Shown here: positions 31,699 through 40,673 of the stretch, one piece after another
How the letters are laid out: each line of letters opens with the position of its first letter
Position numbering within the stretch: the stretch's first letter is position 1
NCBI GenBank assembly: GCA_016214955.1
Contig: JACRMN010000013.1
Location: 1 to 64,000, forward strand
Reading direction: 5' to 3'
DNA length: 64,000 nt
Origin: Deltaproteobacteria bacterium
GTDB lineage: Bacteria; Myxococcota; Myxococcia; Myxococcales; Anaeromyxobacteraceae
Position numbers and translations under genes: made by a program
The notes under the pieces: model-generated
Seen by the model: the letters and a program-made list of their open reading frames with translations, nothing else
The model's database searches: none
Told to the model about the DNA's origin: nothing

Positions 31699-32715
31699 CT
31701 ACCGCCCCGCCCGGTTCACGTACCAGCGCGCGGTCTCGGCCATGCCCTGGCGCACCGTGTGGCTGGGCGCGTAGCCCAGCTGCTTCCGCGCCAGCGAGAT
31801 GTCCGCCAGCGAGTGGCGCACGTCGCCGGCGCGGAACTCGCGGGCCACGGGCTCCACGGCGGCGGCGGCCGGTCGCACCGCGGCCACGTGACCGCGGATC
31901 AGCTCGAAGAGGTCGCGGAGCGTCGTCCGCTCTCCGCAGGCCACGTTGTACACGCGGTTGGAGGCCCCGGTGGCCGGAATGGTGGCGGCCCGGAGGTTGA
32001 CCTGCACGACGTTGTCCACGTAGCAGAAGTCGCGGCTGGTGAGCCCGTCGCCGTTGATGTGGGCCGGCGCTCCGGTGAGGAGGGCCTGGAACCAGAGCGG
32101 GATCACCGCCGCGTACGGACCCGACGGATCCTGTCTGGGGCCGAAGACGTTGAAGTAGCGCAGCCCCACCAGCTCCAGGCCGTACGAGGCCGCGAAGGCG
32201 TGAGCATAGACCTCGTCGGCGAACTTGCTGGCGGCGTAGGGCGAGAGCTGCCGGCCGACCTGGTCCTCCACCTTGGGGAGGACGGGGTGGTCGCCGTACA
32301 CCGAGCTGGAGCTGGCGTAGACCACCCGGCGCACCCCGGCCTGGTGGGCGGCCCGCAGGACCTGAAGGAAGCCGGTGACGTTGACCTCGTGGCTGGTGAT
32401 CGGATCCTGGATGGAGCGCGGAACCGAGCCCAGCGCCGCCTGGTGCAGCACCAGGTCCACGCCCCGGCAGGCCCCCGCACAGGTGGCGGGGTCGCGGATG
32501 TCGCCCTCGACGAGCTCGAAGGCCTCGCCGGCCCCGGCGGTCACCTCCTCGAGGTTCTCGCGCCTGCCGGTGGCGAAGTTGTCGAGGCAGCGCACCCGCT
32601 GGCCGGCCGAGAGGAGCGCCGCCACCAGGTGAGAGCCGATGAACCCGGCACCGCCGGTCACCAGCCAGGTTCGTCGCGATGCCCCCACGATCTCTCGCCA
32701 GCCGTCCGGTGTCAT
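31699..32715 (-). CDS. UDP-HexNAc(A) 4-epimerase, WbpP/TviC-like
   Basis: 338-residue SDR epimerase. GGAGFIGSH (21-29), catalytic Tyr160/Lys164 in SPYAASK, and the LGSVPRSIQDPITSHEVNVTG region typical of WbpP/TviC enzymes that act on UDP-GlcNAc or UDP-GlcNAcA. Together with the WbpA-like enzyme next to it, this could give UDP-GalNAcA, i.e. a TviB/TviC-type pair, as a second use of the dehydrogenase product. It is read away from the chain-length gene on the same strand. Confidence 0.85.
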   Translation of the reverse strand: MTPDGWREIVGASRRTWLVTGGAGFIGSHLVAALLSAGQRVRCLDNFATGRRENLEEVTAGAGEAFELVEGDIRDPATCAGACRGVDLVLHQAALGSVPRSIQDPITSHEVNVTGFLQVLRAAHQAGVRRVVYASSSSVYGDHPVLPKVEDQVGRQLSPYAASKFADEVYAHAFAASYGLELVGLRYFNVFGPRQDPSGPYAAVIPLWFQALLTGAPAHINGDGLTSRDFCYVDNVVQVNLRAATIPATGASNRVYNVACGERTTLRDLFELIRGHVAAVRPAAAAVEPVAREFRAGDVRHSLADISLARKQLGYAPSHTVRQGMAETARWYVNRAGR

Positions 32716-32778
32716 GGTGGGCGGAGTCTAGAGGGCGGCGGGCGGCCTGGGAAGCGCGAGGGGGCCTCGCGGTGTGAG

Positions 32779-33984
32779 CTAGGAGCTCTTCTTCCGCCAG
32801 GCAGCGCGGAGCGCCTCCAGGCGGCCGCGCTGCGCCGGGTCCTGCCGGGCGCTCTCGAGGGCGTTCCTCGCGAAGGCCACGACAACCCCTGCAAGGAGGC
32901 CGGCCAGCGTGGACCCGATCACGATGACCGCACGCTTTGGTCCCGACTTCCTCTCCGGCGGCGTGGCCTTGTCGAGCACCTGGATGACCGGGGCCTCCTT
33001 GGCCTCGTCCACCCGCGCCAGCTCGTACTGCTTGGCGAGCAGCTCGAACATGACCTCCTGGTACTTCACCTCGCGCATGAGCCGGATGTTGGCCACGCCC
33101 TTGGCGTCACCGGGGATACTTGCTCCTCCCTCCCCACCCGGTATGCCCGATTCAAGGCGCGTGAGTTCCTGGCGCATGGAGGAGAGCTCCCGCTCGGCCC
33201 GCTGCAGGTCGGGGTTGCCGGCGGCGGCGTAGCCCTTCATGGCGCCGATCTGGATCTCCTTGGCGCTGATCTGAGCCCGCAGGCGAGCCACCGTTTCCAC
33301 CGCGGCCCGCCCCTGGGCGTCCACCGAGACCAGGCCGCCCGACTCGATGGCCTGGCGCAGCTTCACCTCGGCGTCGGCCAGCTTCTCCTTGGTCTGCTGG
33401 AGCTGCCGCTCGAAGAAGATCCGGCGCTGCCCCGCCTCGGTGACCGCCAGGGTGCCCGTCAGCCTGTGCAGCTGCTCGACGTAGGCGTTGGCGATGTCGG
33501 CCGCCAGCGCGGGGGTGCGAGCCTCGACCTCGATGGTGATGATGCCGCTCTTGTCGGCGAGAAACCGCGTGCTACCTGCCAGGCGAACTCGAGCGTCGAC
33601 GAAGTACTGCGTACTCCACAGCTCTCTCAGTCCAAGGCGCTCGATGATGGGGTCCGCAACTGCCTGACTCTTCAGCATGCCGATGTAGAGGTCCGAGGGG
33701 TTCTTGATACCCAGTGCCCCGCTGGCCATGCCGGCAAGACCACCGCCAAGCTGACCCAGCAGGGCCGCCGCCGTGCTCTGTCCCTGCTGTGGCGGGAGGA
33801 TACGGGTGGCAGCCGTGAACGTCCTGGGCAGAAGCAGGCTGGCAACGATGGAAAGGGCAGCCGTCGCGATCGTGATACGAGCCACCAGCCGCTTGTGTCG
33901 CCCGACCACGATCAGGAGGTCGAGGGGGACCATCTCGGGCGGGGCCGGAAGAGCGGGATTCGGCGTGCTGTCGGGCGTGTTCAT
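32779..33984 (-). CDS. Chain-length determinant (Wzz/GNVR-type)
   Basis: 401 residues with an N-terminal helix (about 38-53), a long periplasmic coiled-coil part (about 190-270 rich in Gln/Glu/Arg), and a C-terminal helix (AVIVIGSTLAGLLAGVVVAFA). This is the Wzz/PCP fold that sets polymer length with the polymerase at the inner membrane. No tyrosine-kinase domain is fused, so it is of the PCP1/O-antigen or PCP3-without-kinase type. The export protein gene lies nine bases upstream, forming an export pair. Confidence 0.9.
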   Translation of the reverse strand: MNTPDSTPNPALPAPPEMVPLDLLIVVGRHKRLVARITIATAALSIVASLLLPRTFTAATRILPPQQGQSTAAALLGQLGGGLAGMASGALGIKNPSDLYIGMLKSQAVADPIIERLGLRELWSTQYFVDARVRLAGSTRFLADKSGIITIEVEARTPALAADIANAYVEQLHRLTGTLAVTEAGQRRIFFERQLQQTKEKLADAEVKLRQAIESGGLVSVDAQGRAAVETVARLRAQISAKEIQIGAMKGYAAAGNPDLQRAERELSSMRQELTRLESGIPGGEGGASIPGDAKGVANIRLMREVKYQEVMFELLAKQYELARVDEAKEAPVIQVLDKATPPERKSGPKRAVIVIGSTLAGLLAGVVVAFARNALESARQDPAQRGRLEALRAAWRKKSS

Positions 33985-33993
33985 GCGAGGCCC

Positions 33994-36501
33994 TCAGGGC
34001 ACCAGGATCTTGATGGCGGCCACGCCCAGGCCGAACTGGTAGAAGATCTGCGACCAGTCGCGTAGCTCGCGCACCCAGGAGATGGGGGCGAAGTCCTCGG
34101 GCACCACGATGGCGTCGTTGGGCATGAGCTCGCGGGAGCCGAAGCGGCCGAGCCAGCCGGCCTGGCGCTTCGAGACCACCGAGCCGTCGGCGCGGAGCAC
34201 GTAGACGCTGGACTCGTCTGCCGCGCGGGTGGGGCCTCCAGCTTGGGAGAGGTACTCGTCGAGGCTCTTGCCCGGCTTGTGGATGAAGCTGGTCTCGTTG
34301 TAGACGGCGCCGAACACGCCCACGGTGGCATAGCGGTAGGGCACGTAGAGCCGGTCGCCGTTCTCGAGGACGATGTCGGGCAGGTCCTCCACCTTGCCGG
34401 CCGCGGGATCGAGCTCCAGCACCATGCGGCCCGAGGCCTTGAGGAAGCGCATGCGCTGGATGGCGGCCCGCTGGCTGTCTATCTGGACGCGGGTGGCGGC
34501 CGCCTCCTCGGCGCTGATGGCCCGCGTGAGCCGCTCGACGCCGGAGTGCTCCAGCTCCCGCTCGGCGCGGCGGGCCACCTCCTCGAGGCGGGACTGCTGG
34601 TCCTTGCGGGTGCTCTCGCGAGTGAACTCGGCGCCGAAGAGGTAGGCGTTCCGGGCCAGGCCTCCGGCCCGCTCCACCAGGCGGCGCAGCGTCTCCCCGG
34701 GCCGCACCTGGTAGATGCCGGGGGAGTTCACCTCGCCCTCGATGCGCACGAAGTAGGTGCGCTTGTCGGAGGGGGCGAGGACGTCCTTCTGCGAGAAGAT
34801 GGTGACGATGTCACCGGGCTGGAGCGGCAGGTCGTGGGCCGGGTCGCGGTCCACCACCGCCTTCCTGAGGTTGAACGGGAGGAGCTGCGGCTCGAGCTGG
34901 TCGCGGTCGAGCCGCTCGACGACCGCGTACTCCCAGTTCACCTCGTCGAGCAGGTTCTCGACGTCGGTCTTGATGTGCGTGGTGGAGCGGTCCACGAAGC
35001 GCGGCGCCGAGGCGGCGGGCGCCATCGGTGTCGCGCCCAGGGTGCCGGGCGCGGTTCCGGCGCGCCCGTCGGGCTCTCGCGCGTCGCGGCGCCGGCCCAG
35101 CTCGCGGTCCAGCTCGCGATCGGCCTCCCGCTCCCGCTCCCGCTCCAGCTCCTGCTCGCGCTCCCGCTCCCGCTCGCGCTGCTGCTCGCGGGTGGGCTGG
35201 TGGGCGCGCGCCGCGGCCCGCTCCCAGTAGCTCTCCGGCACCAGCACCCGCCTGTCGGGGATGAGGCCGGAGATGGTGAGACCCGGCCGCCACTCGGTGC
35301 GGATGGGGAAGGCCACGTTGCCGCGCAGGGTGACGGCGTTGTCGAAGCGCTGGGAGAGGGCGCGGAGCTGCACCACGTCGCCGTCGCGGAGCGGGGTGGC
35401 CAGGGCGGCCGGCGACCAGGCCAGCTCCTGCACCACCCGGCCGCGGTCGGGGTCGAGCCGCTCGAGCTGGATGGAGTGGAGGTCCGTGGTGGTGGTGGGG
35501 CCGCCGGCGTCGGAGAGGAGGGTGGAGAGCGGAGTCCCCGGAGCCGCGAGCTCGTAGACCGCGGGGGTCTTCACCTTGCCGGCGATGGCCACCACCGAGC
35601 CGAGCGGCGGGACGAAGATGACGTCGCCCGACTGGAGGCGGAGATCCTTCGACTTGTCGCCCCGGAGCAGGAGGTCGTACAGGTCGAAGGTGCCCACCGT
35701 CTTCTCGGCACGGCGCAGCTCGATGCGGCGCATGGTGCCTGTGGGGGCCGGCCCGCCCGAGGCGATGAGTGCGTTCATGAGCGTGCTGAGGCCGCCCACG
35801 GTGTAGAGGCCGGGCTGGACCACGTGGCCCACAACGAAGACCTGCAGCGAGCGGAGCCGGCCGAGGGAGACGGCCAGCTCGAAGTTGCGGTAGTTGCGGC
35901 CCACCGCGGCGCGGAGCGCGGTGGACAGCTCCTGGTAGCGGGTTCCGGCCACCGGGATGACGCCGACGCGGGGGATGGCGATGGTGCCCTCGCGCGAGAC
36001 CACGGCGCGGACGTCGATCTCCACCTGGCCCCAGCCGCGGACCAGGATCTCGTCGCCCGGGCCGACGAGGTAGTCGGAGGCGGGGGCGGCGTCGTCGACC
36101 GGCGCGAAGGTGCTGGGCGGCTCGATGAATAGGCTCTGGCCGAAGACCGGCAGAGTGCTCCCCACCGAGGTGGCGGCGAACTTCTGGAAGTCGGTGGGCG
36201 GGGAGGGCGGACGGGGCGGGGTTCGCTGGCCCCCGCCGGGCTGCTGCCCGCGCTCGCCGGCCTGGCGCGGCTGCGGGTCGGTGGAGCGGAGCACATCCAC
36301 GCGCTGACCGGCACTGGCGGGAAGTGCCACTCCTCCCCCGATGCCGGTGCCGGTACCGGCGCTGGCACCGCCCGCCGCCTGCTGCCGGGCATTGAGCAGG
36401 GCTGCAGCGTCGGGAGAGATGTCCTGGCCAGGCGCCAGGGCCGGTGCGAGGAGCGCCAGGGCCGCGCCCAGCGCGGCGGCGCAGGGGCGGTTTGCCTTCA
36501 T
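33994..36501 (-). CDS. Outer-membrane polysaccharide export protein with SLBB domains
   Basis: 835 residues. Signal peptide (MKANRPCAAALGAALALLAP, cleavage near PGQ), a poly-export domain (from about 130: SDYLVGPGDEILVRGWGQVE) and several SLBB domains (for example VVGHVVQPGLYTVGGLSTLM, VAIAGKVKTPAVYEL, RIEGEVNSPGIYQV). Between them is an extremely charged Arg/Glu stretch (REREREREQELERER) near residue 425. It should form the outer-membrane export channel with the Wzz-like protein. It is about twice the length of Wza. The ATG at 36501 gives a clean signal peptide; one at 36522 adds seven residues. Confidence 0.88.
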   Translation of the reverse strand: MKANRPCAAALGAALALLAPALAPGQDISPDAAALLNARQQAAGGASAGTGTGIGGGVALPASAGQRVDVLRSTDPQPRQAGERGQQPGGGQRTPPRPPSPPTDFQKFAATSVGSTLPVFGQSLFIEPPSTFAPVDDAAPASDYLVGPGDEILVRGWGQVEIDVRAVVSREGTIAIPRVGVIPVAGTRYQELSTALRAAVGRNYRNFELAVSLGRLRSLQVFVVGHVVQPGLYTVGGLSTLMNALIASGGPAPTGTMRRIELRRAEKTVGTFDLYDLLLRGDKSKDLRLQSGDVIFVPPLGSVVAIAGKVKTPAVYELAAPGTPLSTLLSDAGGPTTTTDLHSIQLERLDPDRGRVVQELAWSPAALATPLRDGDVVQLRALSQRFDNAVTLRGNVAFPIRTEWRPGLTISGLIPDRRVLVPESYWERAAARAHQPTREQQREREREREQELEREREREADRELDRELGRRRDAREPDGRAGTAPGTLGATPMAPAASAPRFVDRSTTHIKTDVENLLDEVNWEYAVVERLDRDQLEPQLLPFNLRKAVVDRDPAHDLPLQPGDIVTIFSQKDVLAPSDKRTYFVRIEGEVNSPGIYQVRPGETLRRLVERAGGLARNAYLFGAEFTRESTRKDQQSRLEEVARRAERELEHSGVERLTRAISAEEAAATRVQIDSQRAAIQRMRFLKASGRMVLELDPAAGKVEDLPDIVLENGDRLYVPYRYATVGVFGAVYNETSFIHKPGKSLDEYLSQAGGPTRAADESSVYVLRADGSVVSKRQAGWLGRFGSRELMPNDAIVVPEDFAPISWVRELRDWSQIFYQFGLGVAAIKILVP

Positions 36502-36644
36502 GCGCGGTTGGTACCCTTCCATGGAGGACTTTTCCTTGTCGAGCCGCACGGTTGTACCGCAAGGAAACCGGGGCGTCGAGGAACGCGCTGCTCGCGGCCC
36601 GCGTACCGCGGGGCAGGAGCGGCGCAGCCTGGGGTGGCGACCCG

Positions 36645-38597
36645 CTAGGCCCGAGGCCGGGAGTCCTCGGAGCCGGTGAGCGGCAGCTCGTAGACCGGCG
36701 CCAGCGACAGCCCCTCGGGTGTGCGCTCCGGCTCGGAGCCGGGCGTGTAGCGGTAGGTGGGGATGAGCGAACCGAGCGCCAAGATGATGCCGCGCCGGTC
36801 GCCGCCCTCGGCCAGCTTCTTCAGCTCGGCGAGGCGCACGTGGAGGTCGCGCGGCGGGGCGGGGCTGCGCGCCACCTTGATGCGGTTGCGGACCACCTGG
36901 GTGCGCTCCTCGTCCTCGGTGAGCAGCTCCTCGAAGAGCTTCTCGCCCGGCCGCAGGCCGGTGTAGCGGATCTCGATCTCCTGGCCGGGGATGAAGCCGG
37001 CCATGGTGATGAGGTTGTGGGCCAGCTCGGCGATCTTGATGGGCTCGCCCATGTCGAGGATGCAGAGGTCGCCGTACCCGCCCAGGCCCGCCAGCAGCAC
37101 CAACCCCACCGCCTCGGGGATGGTCATGAAGTAGCGGGTGCACTCCGGGTGGGTAACGGTGACCGGGCCACCGCGCTCGATCTGCTGCTTGAAGATGGGG
37201 ACCACGCTCCCGGCCGAGCCCAGCACGTTGCCGAAGCGCACCGCCGTCATGCGGGTGCCGGACTGCCGGGCCAGGTCGCGAACCACGTACTCGGCGAGCC
37301 GCTTCGAGGCGCCCATCACCGAGGTGGGGTTCACGGCCTTGTCGGTGGAGATGAGCACGAAGTGGGAGGCGCGGACCTCGTCGGCCACCTTGGCGACGTT
37401 GAGGGTGCCGAAGACGTTGTTCTTGATGGCCTCCTCGGGCGCGTCCTCCATGAGCGGCACGTGCTTGTGGGCCGCGGCGTGGAAGACGTACTCGGGGCGG
37501 TAGCGGGCGGCGATGCGGCGCAGCCGGGCGAACTCGCGGATGTCGGCCACCTCGGCCTGGACGTGGATGCCGGGGTACTCCGACTGGAGGCGGCGGGCGC
37601 TGAGGTAGAGCTCGTTCTCGTTCATGTCCACGAGGACGATGCGGCTCGCCCCGCTGGCCGCCAGCTGGTTGCAGATCTCGCCGCCGATGGAGCCACCGGC
37701 GCCCGTGACCAGGGTGCGCTTCCCGGCAACCATGGCCTGGATCTCGCGGGGGTCGAAAGCAACGGAGGCGCGCGGGAGCAGGTCCTCGGGCGAGAGGTCG
37801 TGGAGCATGGCCGCCGTGACCTTCTGGTCGAGGCGGGCGAAAGAGGCCGGGATGATCTTGAAGCTGGCCCTGCTAGAGGCGCAGAGGGCCAGGATGTGGC
37901 GGATGCGCTCCGGGGCCAGGCTGGGGATGGCCAGCAGCACCATGCTTATGCGGTGGCGGGCGATGAGCCGGGGCAGGTCGTCGATGACGCCGAGCACCGG
38001 GCGCCCGTGGAGCGAGGTCCCCTGCTTGGCGGGGGCGTCGTCGACCAGGCCGACGACGAAGTAGGGGTGGTCCTTGGAGCGGTTGAGATCGCGCAGCAGC
38101 AGGTCGCCCGCGCCGCCGGCGCCGACCACGATGGTGCGCTGGTTCCCAGCGGCGTTGCGGCGCACCTGGTCGGACCAGAGGGCCAGGAAGATGCGCGGGA
38201 AGAAGCGCACCAGCGCGAAGAGCGAGAGGGCGAGGAAGAACTCGAGCGCGTAGATGGAGCGCGGCAGGTAGCGCGAGGAGAGGCCGTGGAAGACGGCGTA
38301 GAAGAGGGCGGTGCCGGCGGCGGTGGCGGCGACGAGGCGGATGGCCTCGTGGAGCCCCGACATCCGGAACGACCAGCGGTGCAGCCGGGCCGTGAGCACC
38401 GCGGCCAGCCGGCAGGCCACCAGCACCGGGAGCGCCTGGCGGAGCGACTCGCGGATATCGGCGGAGATGTTGCCGTCGAGCCGGAGCAACACCGCCGTCT
38501 GGAACGCGAAGGCGGCCGCCAAGGCGTCGAGGCCGAGGATCAGGGTAAAGCGGACGAGGGCGATGGAGTTCCAGCCGACGGCGATTCTCTTGAGCAT
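36645..38597 (-). CDS. wbpM: UDP-GlcNAc 4,6-dehydratase, WbpM/CapD-like
   Basis: 650 residues. Four N-terminal membrane helices (about 15-135), a CoA-binding-like Rossmann domain (TIVVGAGGAGDLLL, 155-168), then the SDR dehydratase domain with GAGGSIG (299-305) and the Thr-Met-Lys type active site (Met428, Lys432 in SVMGASK). Converts UDP-GlcNAc to UDP-4-keto-6-deoxy-GlcNAc at the membrane. With the WbpV- and WbpL-like genes upstream on the same strand it should supply the first sugar (QuiNAc or FucNAc). The ATG at 38597 is chosen because the first helix follows it directly. Confidence 0.93.
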   Translation of the reverse strand: MLKRIAVGWNSIALVRFTLILGLDALAAAFAFQTAVLLRLDGNISADIRESLRQALPVLVACRLAAVLTARLHRWSFRMSGLHEAIRLVAATAAGTALFYAVFHGLSSRYLPRSIYALEFFLALSLFALVRFFPRIFLALWSDQVRRNAAGNQRTIVVGAGGAGDLLLRDLNRSKDHPYFVVGLVDDAPAKQGTSLHGRPVLGVIDDLPRLIARHRISMVLLAIPSLAPERIRHILALCASSRASFKIIPASFARLDQKVTAAMLHDLSPEDLLPRASVAFDPREIQAMVAGKRTLVTGAGGSIGGEICNQLAASGASRIVLVDMNENELYLSARRLQSEYPGIHVQAEVADIREFARLRRIAARYRPEYVFHAAAHKHVPLMEDAPEEAIKNNVFGTLNVAKVADEVRASHFVLISTDKAVNPTSVMGASKRLAEYVVRDLARQSGTRMTAVRFGNVLGSAGSVVPIFKQQIERGGPVTVTHPECTRYFMTIPEAVGLVLLAGLGGYGDLCILDMGEPIKIAELAHNLITMAGFIPGQEIEIRYTGLRPGEKLFEELLTEDEERTQVVRNRIKVARSPAPPRDLHVRLAELKKLAEGGDRRGIILALGSLIPTYRYTPGSEPERTPEGLSLAPVYELPLTGSEDSRPRA

Positions 38598-39081
38598 GTG
38601 AACCGGTATCCCCCTGAACCTGGAGCGCGGTGCTGGAAGCAGGAAGGGGGCCAGGGTGCGACCTGCGGACACGCTGTCAGTGAATGAGGTACATTCCGCT
38701 GAGATTCAACGGGGATGCGGTGCATTTGGTACCACTGTCGGTGACAGAAGTCCAGCGCAGTCAAGGGGGTCCTTGAGCACCCGGGGTGCGTGACCTGGCG
38801 CTGGCTCGGACTCCGTAACATACCGCCATTCATCGAGAATCGGCGACGGGAATGCCGCGCAGATGGCCGATCGGCGTGCGCGATCTCGCGCGCTGGCCGC
38901 GATAGTGGCACCACAACCCAGACGGAGCGTCCAGGACTACTGGATTCCCTGCACGGCGACCCCTTCCCGAGACTCCGGAACCCCTGCCAGTCCGCGCTGA
39001 CCGCTCTTGCGCTCACCGCCGGCGCGGACTCGGGCCTGTGTGAGCCGAGCGGCAACGGACGACGCCGGATCGCCGGAGGAC
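38598..39081. other. 484-base intergenic region with clustered dyads
   Basis: No gene with start signals on either strand. The part nearest the WbpM-like gene (38680-38840) is richer in A/T and holds three adjacent inverted repeats (38735-38789, listed separately). The stretch 38840-39081 shows nothing recognised. Confidence 0.5.
38735..38789. promoter_or_regulatory. Three adjacent inverted repeats upstream of wbpM
   Basis: CTGTC-GGT-GACAG (38735-38747), TCAAGG-GGGT-CCTTGA (38761-38776) and GCACCC-G-GGGTGC (38777-38789) are all perfect. They lie 138-192 bases before the WbpM-like ATG and some 290 bases past the stop of the acyltransferase gene. Operators or terminator hairpins are both possible. 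Confidence 0.45.
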
Positions 39082-39699
39082 TCAGAGAAGCGCTTCGCCC
39101 GGTCCGACTGCGGTGCCGCACTCGAGGACCCGCTTCGCACCGACGGCGGCCCGCGGGCCCACCCTGACCGACGCGCCCAGGTTCGCAAAGCCACAGACGA
39201 CCGCGTGTGGCCCCAGGTAACTGAAGGGGCCGACTCGCACGTCGTGATCGATGAAGGCGTGGGCATGGACGAACACGTGGTCCCCGAGCACCGCATCGGG
39301 CCCAACGAAGGCGAAGGGCGCGATCACACAACCCGCGCCGAGTCTGGCAGTGGGAGCTACGCAGGCCGACGGGTGCACAAGAGTGTGAAAGCGGGCGCCT
39401 CGCTCGGCCGCCAGGGCGGCAAGCCGTTCTCGCACCGCTGGATCGGCCACGGCGATGAGGTGGAGATCGGTGCGCCTGGGACGGTGCGCGGCTAGCGTGC
39501 CAACAACCGCGACATCGCGCGCGTATCCCGCCAGCGAGTCCAGGTTGTCGTCGAGGAACCCCGCGGCACGGATGCGCTCTGCCGAGGACGCAGCGTCATG
39601 CACGAACTGGAGGACCGTTCGGCCGAGTCCGCCCGCACCGACGATGAAGAGGCGGCTCGCGATGGCGCGATTCGAGCGCCGAGGAGACCCAGGCCGCAT
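39082..39699 (-). CDS. NeuD/PglD-like sugar O/N-acyltransferase
   Basis: 205 residues. An N-terminal Rossmann part (RLFIVGAGGLGRTVLQF, about 17-33) is joined to a left-handed beta-helix of hexapeptide repeats (VAPTARLGAGCVIAPFAFVG and on). This is the NeuD/PglD architecture of acetyltransferases that modify amino or hydroxyl groups on nucleotide sugars. The ATG at 39699 overlaps the stop of the upstream epimerase gene by one base (TGATG), so the genes are coupled. The acceptor is unknown; a 4-amino sugar would need an aminotransferase not seen in this operon. Confidence 0.8.
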   Translation of the reverse strand: MRPGSPRRSNRAIASRLFIVGAGGLGRTVLQFVHDAASSAERIRAAGFLDDNLDSLAGYARDVAVVGTLAAHRPRRTDLHLIAVADPAVRERLAALAAERGARFHTLVHPSACVAPTARLGAGCVIAPFAFVGPDAVLGDHVFVHAHAFIDHDVRVGPFSYLGPHAVVCGFANLGASVRVGPRAAVGAKRVLECGTAVGPGEALL

Positions 39700-40673
39700 C
39701 ACTCCCGCGCCTCGGTGCGCCGCTTGTCTCGCTCCCCGTGCCATCGCGCTGTCTCCGCCAGTCCATGGGCCATGCTCGTGGGCGGGGTCCACCCGAGTCG
39801 CTCGCGGAGCCGGCCGCTGTCCACCGCGAACGAGCCCAGGAGCCGGTCCGCAGCCGCGCCCTTGCCAAGCAGAAGCGCGACGGCGCGCAGCAGGCCTGCT
39901 GGGACCCCAAGGAGCCTCGCCGTCCTCCCCAGCGCGACGCCAATCCGTACCAGGAGCTCCGAGGTGGAGACGTCCTCGCCATCGCTCACGAAGAACGTCT
40001 CGCCTGCGGCCGCGGGATGGGTTGCGGCTGCGACCACAGCGTCGGCGAGGTTGCCGACGAAGATGAGACTCCTCCGGTTGTTCACCGCCCCCAGGGGCAA
40101 GGGTATCCCGGCGTGGACCAGCTGCATGAGCCGGAGGAAGTTCGCGCGAACGCCCGGGCCGTAGACGAGCGGAGGGCGGAGGATGACGACCTGCAGACCA
40201 GTCTCCTCGCCAATGCGCGCGAGTGCCTGCTCGGCCTCCCACTTGCTCTGCCCGTAGGCGTCCGCAGGGCGTGGAGGGTCGCCTTCGCGGTAGGGCGCCG
40301 GGCGCCCCTCCCCCATGACCTTGACGCTGCTCATGTAGACGAGCCGGCGGACGCCAGCCGAGGCAGCCGCTCGCGCGAGGCGCTCGGTGCCCCGCACGTT
40401 GACCTCCCGGTGCGCCTCCAAGGGATCGGGCGCCCGGTCCCTCATCTGGTGCACGCGAGCCGCCAGGTGGACCACACAGTCGATACCCTCCAGCGCCGCG
40501 TCCCAACTCGTCTGGCTCCCGACGTCGCCGACGACGGCGACCTCGGCAGCCTCGGCAACCTGGGCACCGACCGTTCGGACCGCCGCCCGCACCTCGATGC
40601 CTCGGCGCGTGAAGGCTGAGCAGGCCGCCCTTCCGACGAACCCGGTGGCGCCGGTGACGAGGACGCGCCTCAC
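39699..40673 (-). CDS. WbpV-like NAD-dependent 4-reductase/epimerase
   Basis: 324-residue SDR. VTGATGFVGR (6-15), catalytic Tyr140/Lys144 in AYGQSKWEAE, VILRPPLVYGPGVRANFLRL. This form is shared by WbpV/WbfY-type enzymes that reduce or epimerise the 4-keto product of WbpM to UDP-D-QuiNAc or UDP-D-FucNAc. Placement directly after the WbpL-like transferase gene, with a GTGA overlap, supports that. A UDP-glucose 4-epimerase role is the main alternative. Confidence 0.82.
   Translation of the reverse strand: MRRVLVTGATGFVGRAACSAFTRRGIEVRAAVRTVGAQVAEAAEVAVVGDVGSQTSWDAALEGIDCVVHLAARVHQMRDRAPDPLEAHREVNVRGTERLARAAASAGVRRLVYMSSVKVMGEGRPAPYREGDPPRPADAYGQSKWEAEQALARIGEETGLQVVILRPPLVYGPGVRANFLRLMQLVHAGIPLPLGAVNNRRSLIFVGNLADAVVAAATHPAAAGETFFVSDGEDVSTSELLVRIGVALGRTARLLGVPAGLLRAVALLLGKGAAADRLLGSFAVDSGRLRERLGWTPPTSMAHGLAETARWHGERDKRRTEARE

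Noticed and set aside
38598-39081. Degraded gene in the gap
   Set aside because: No frame on either strand shows recognisable motifs or start signals; only dyads stand out.
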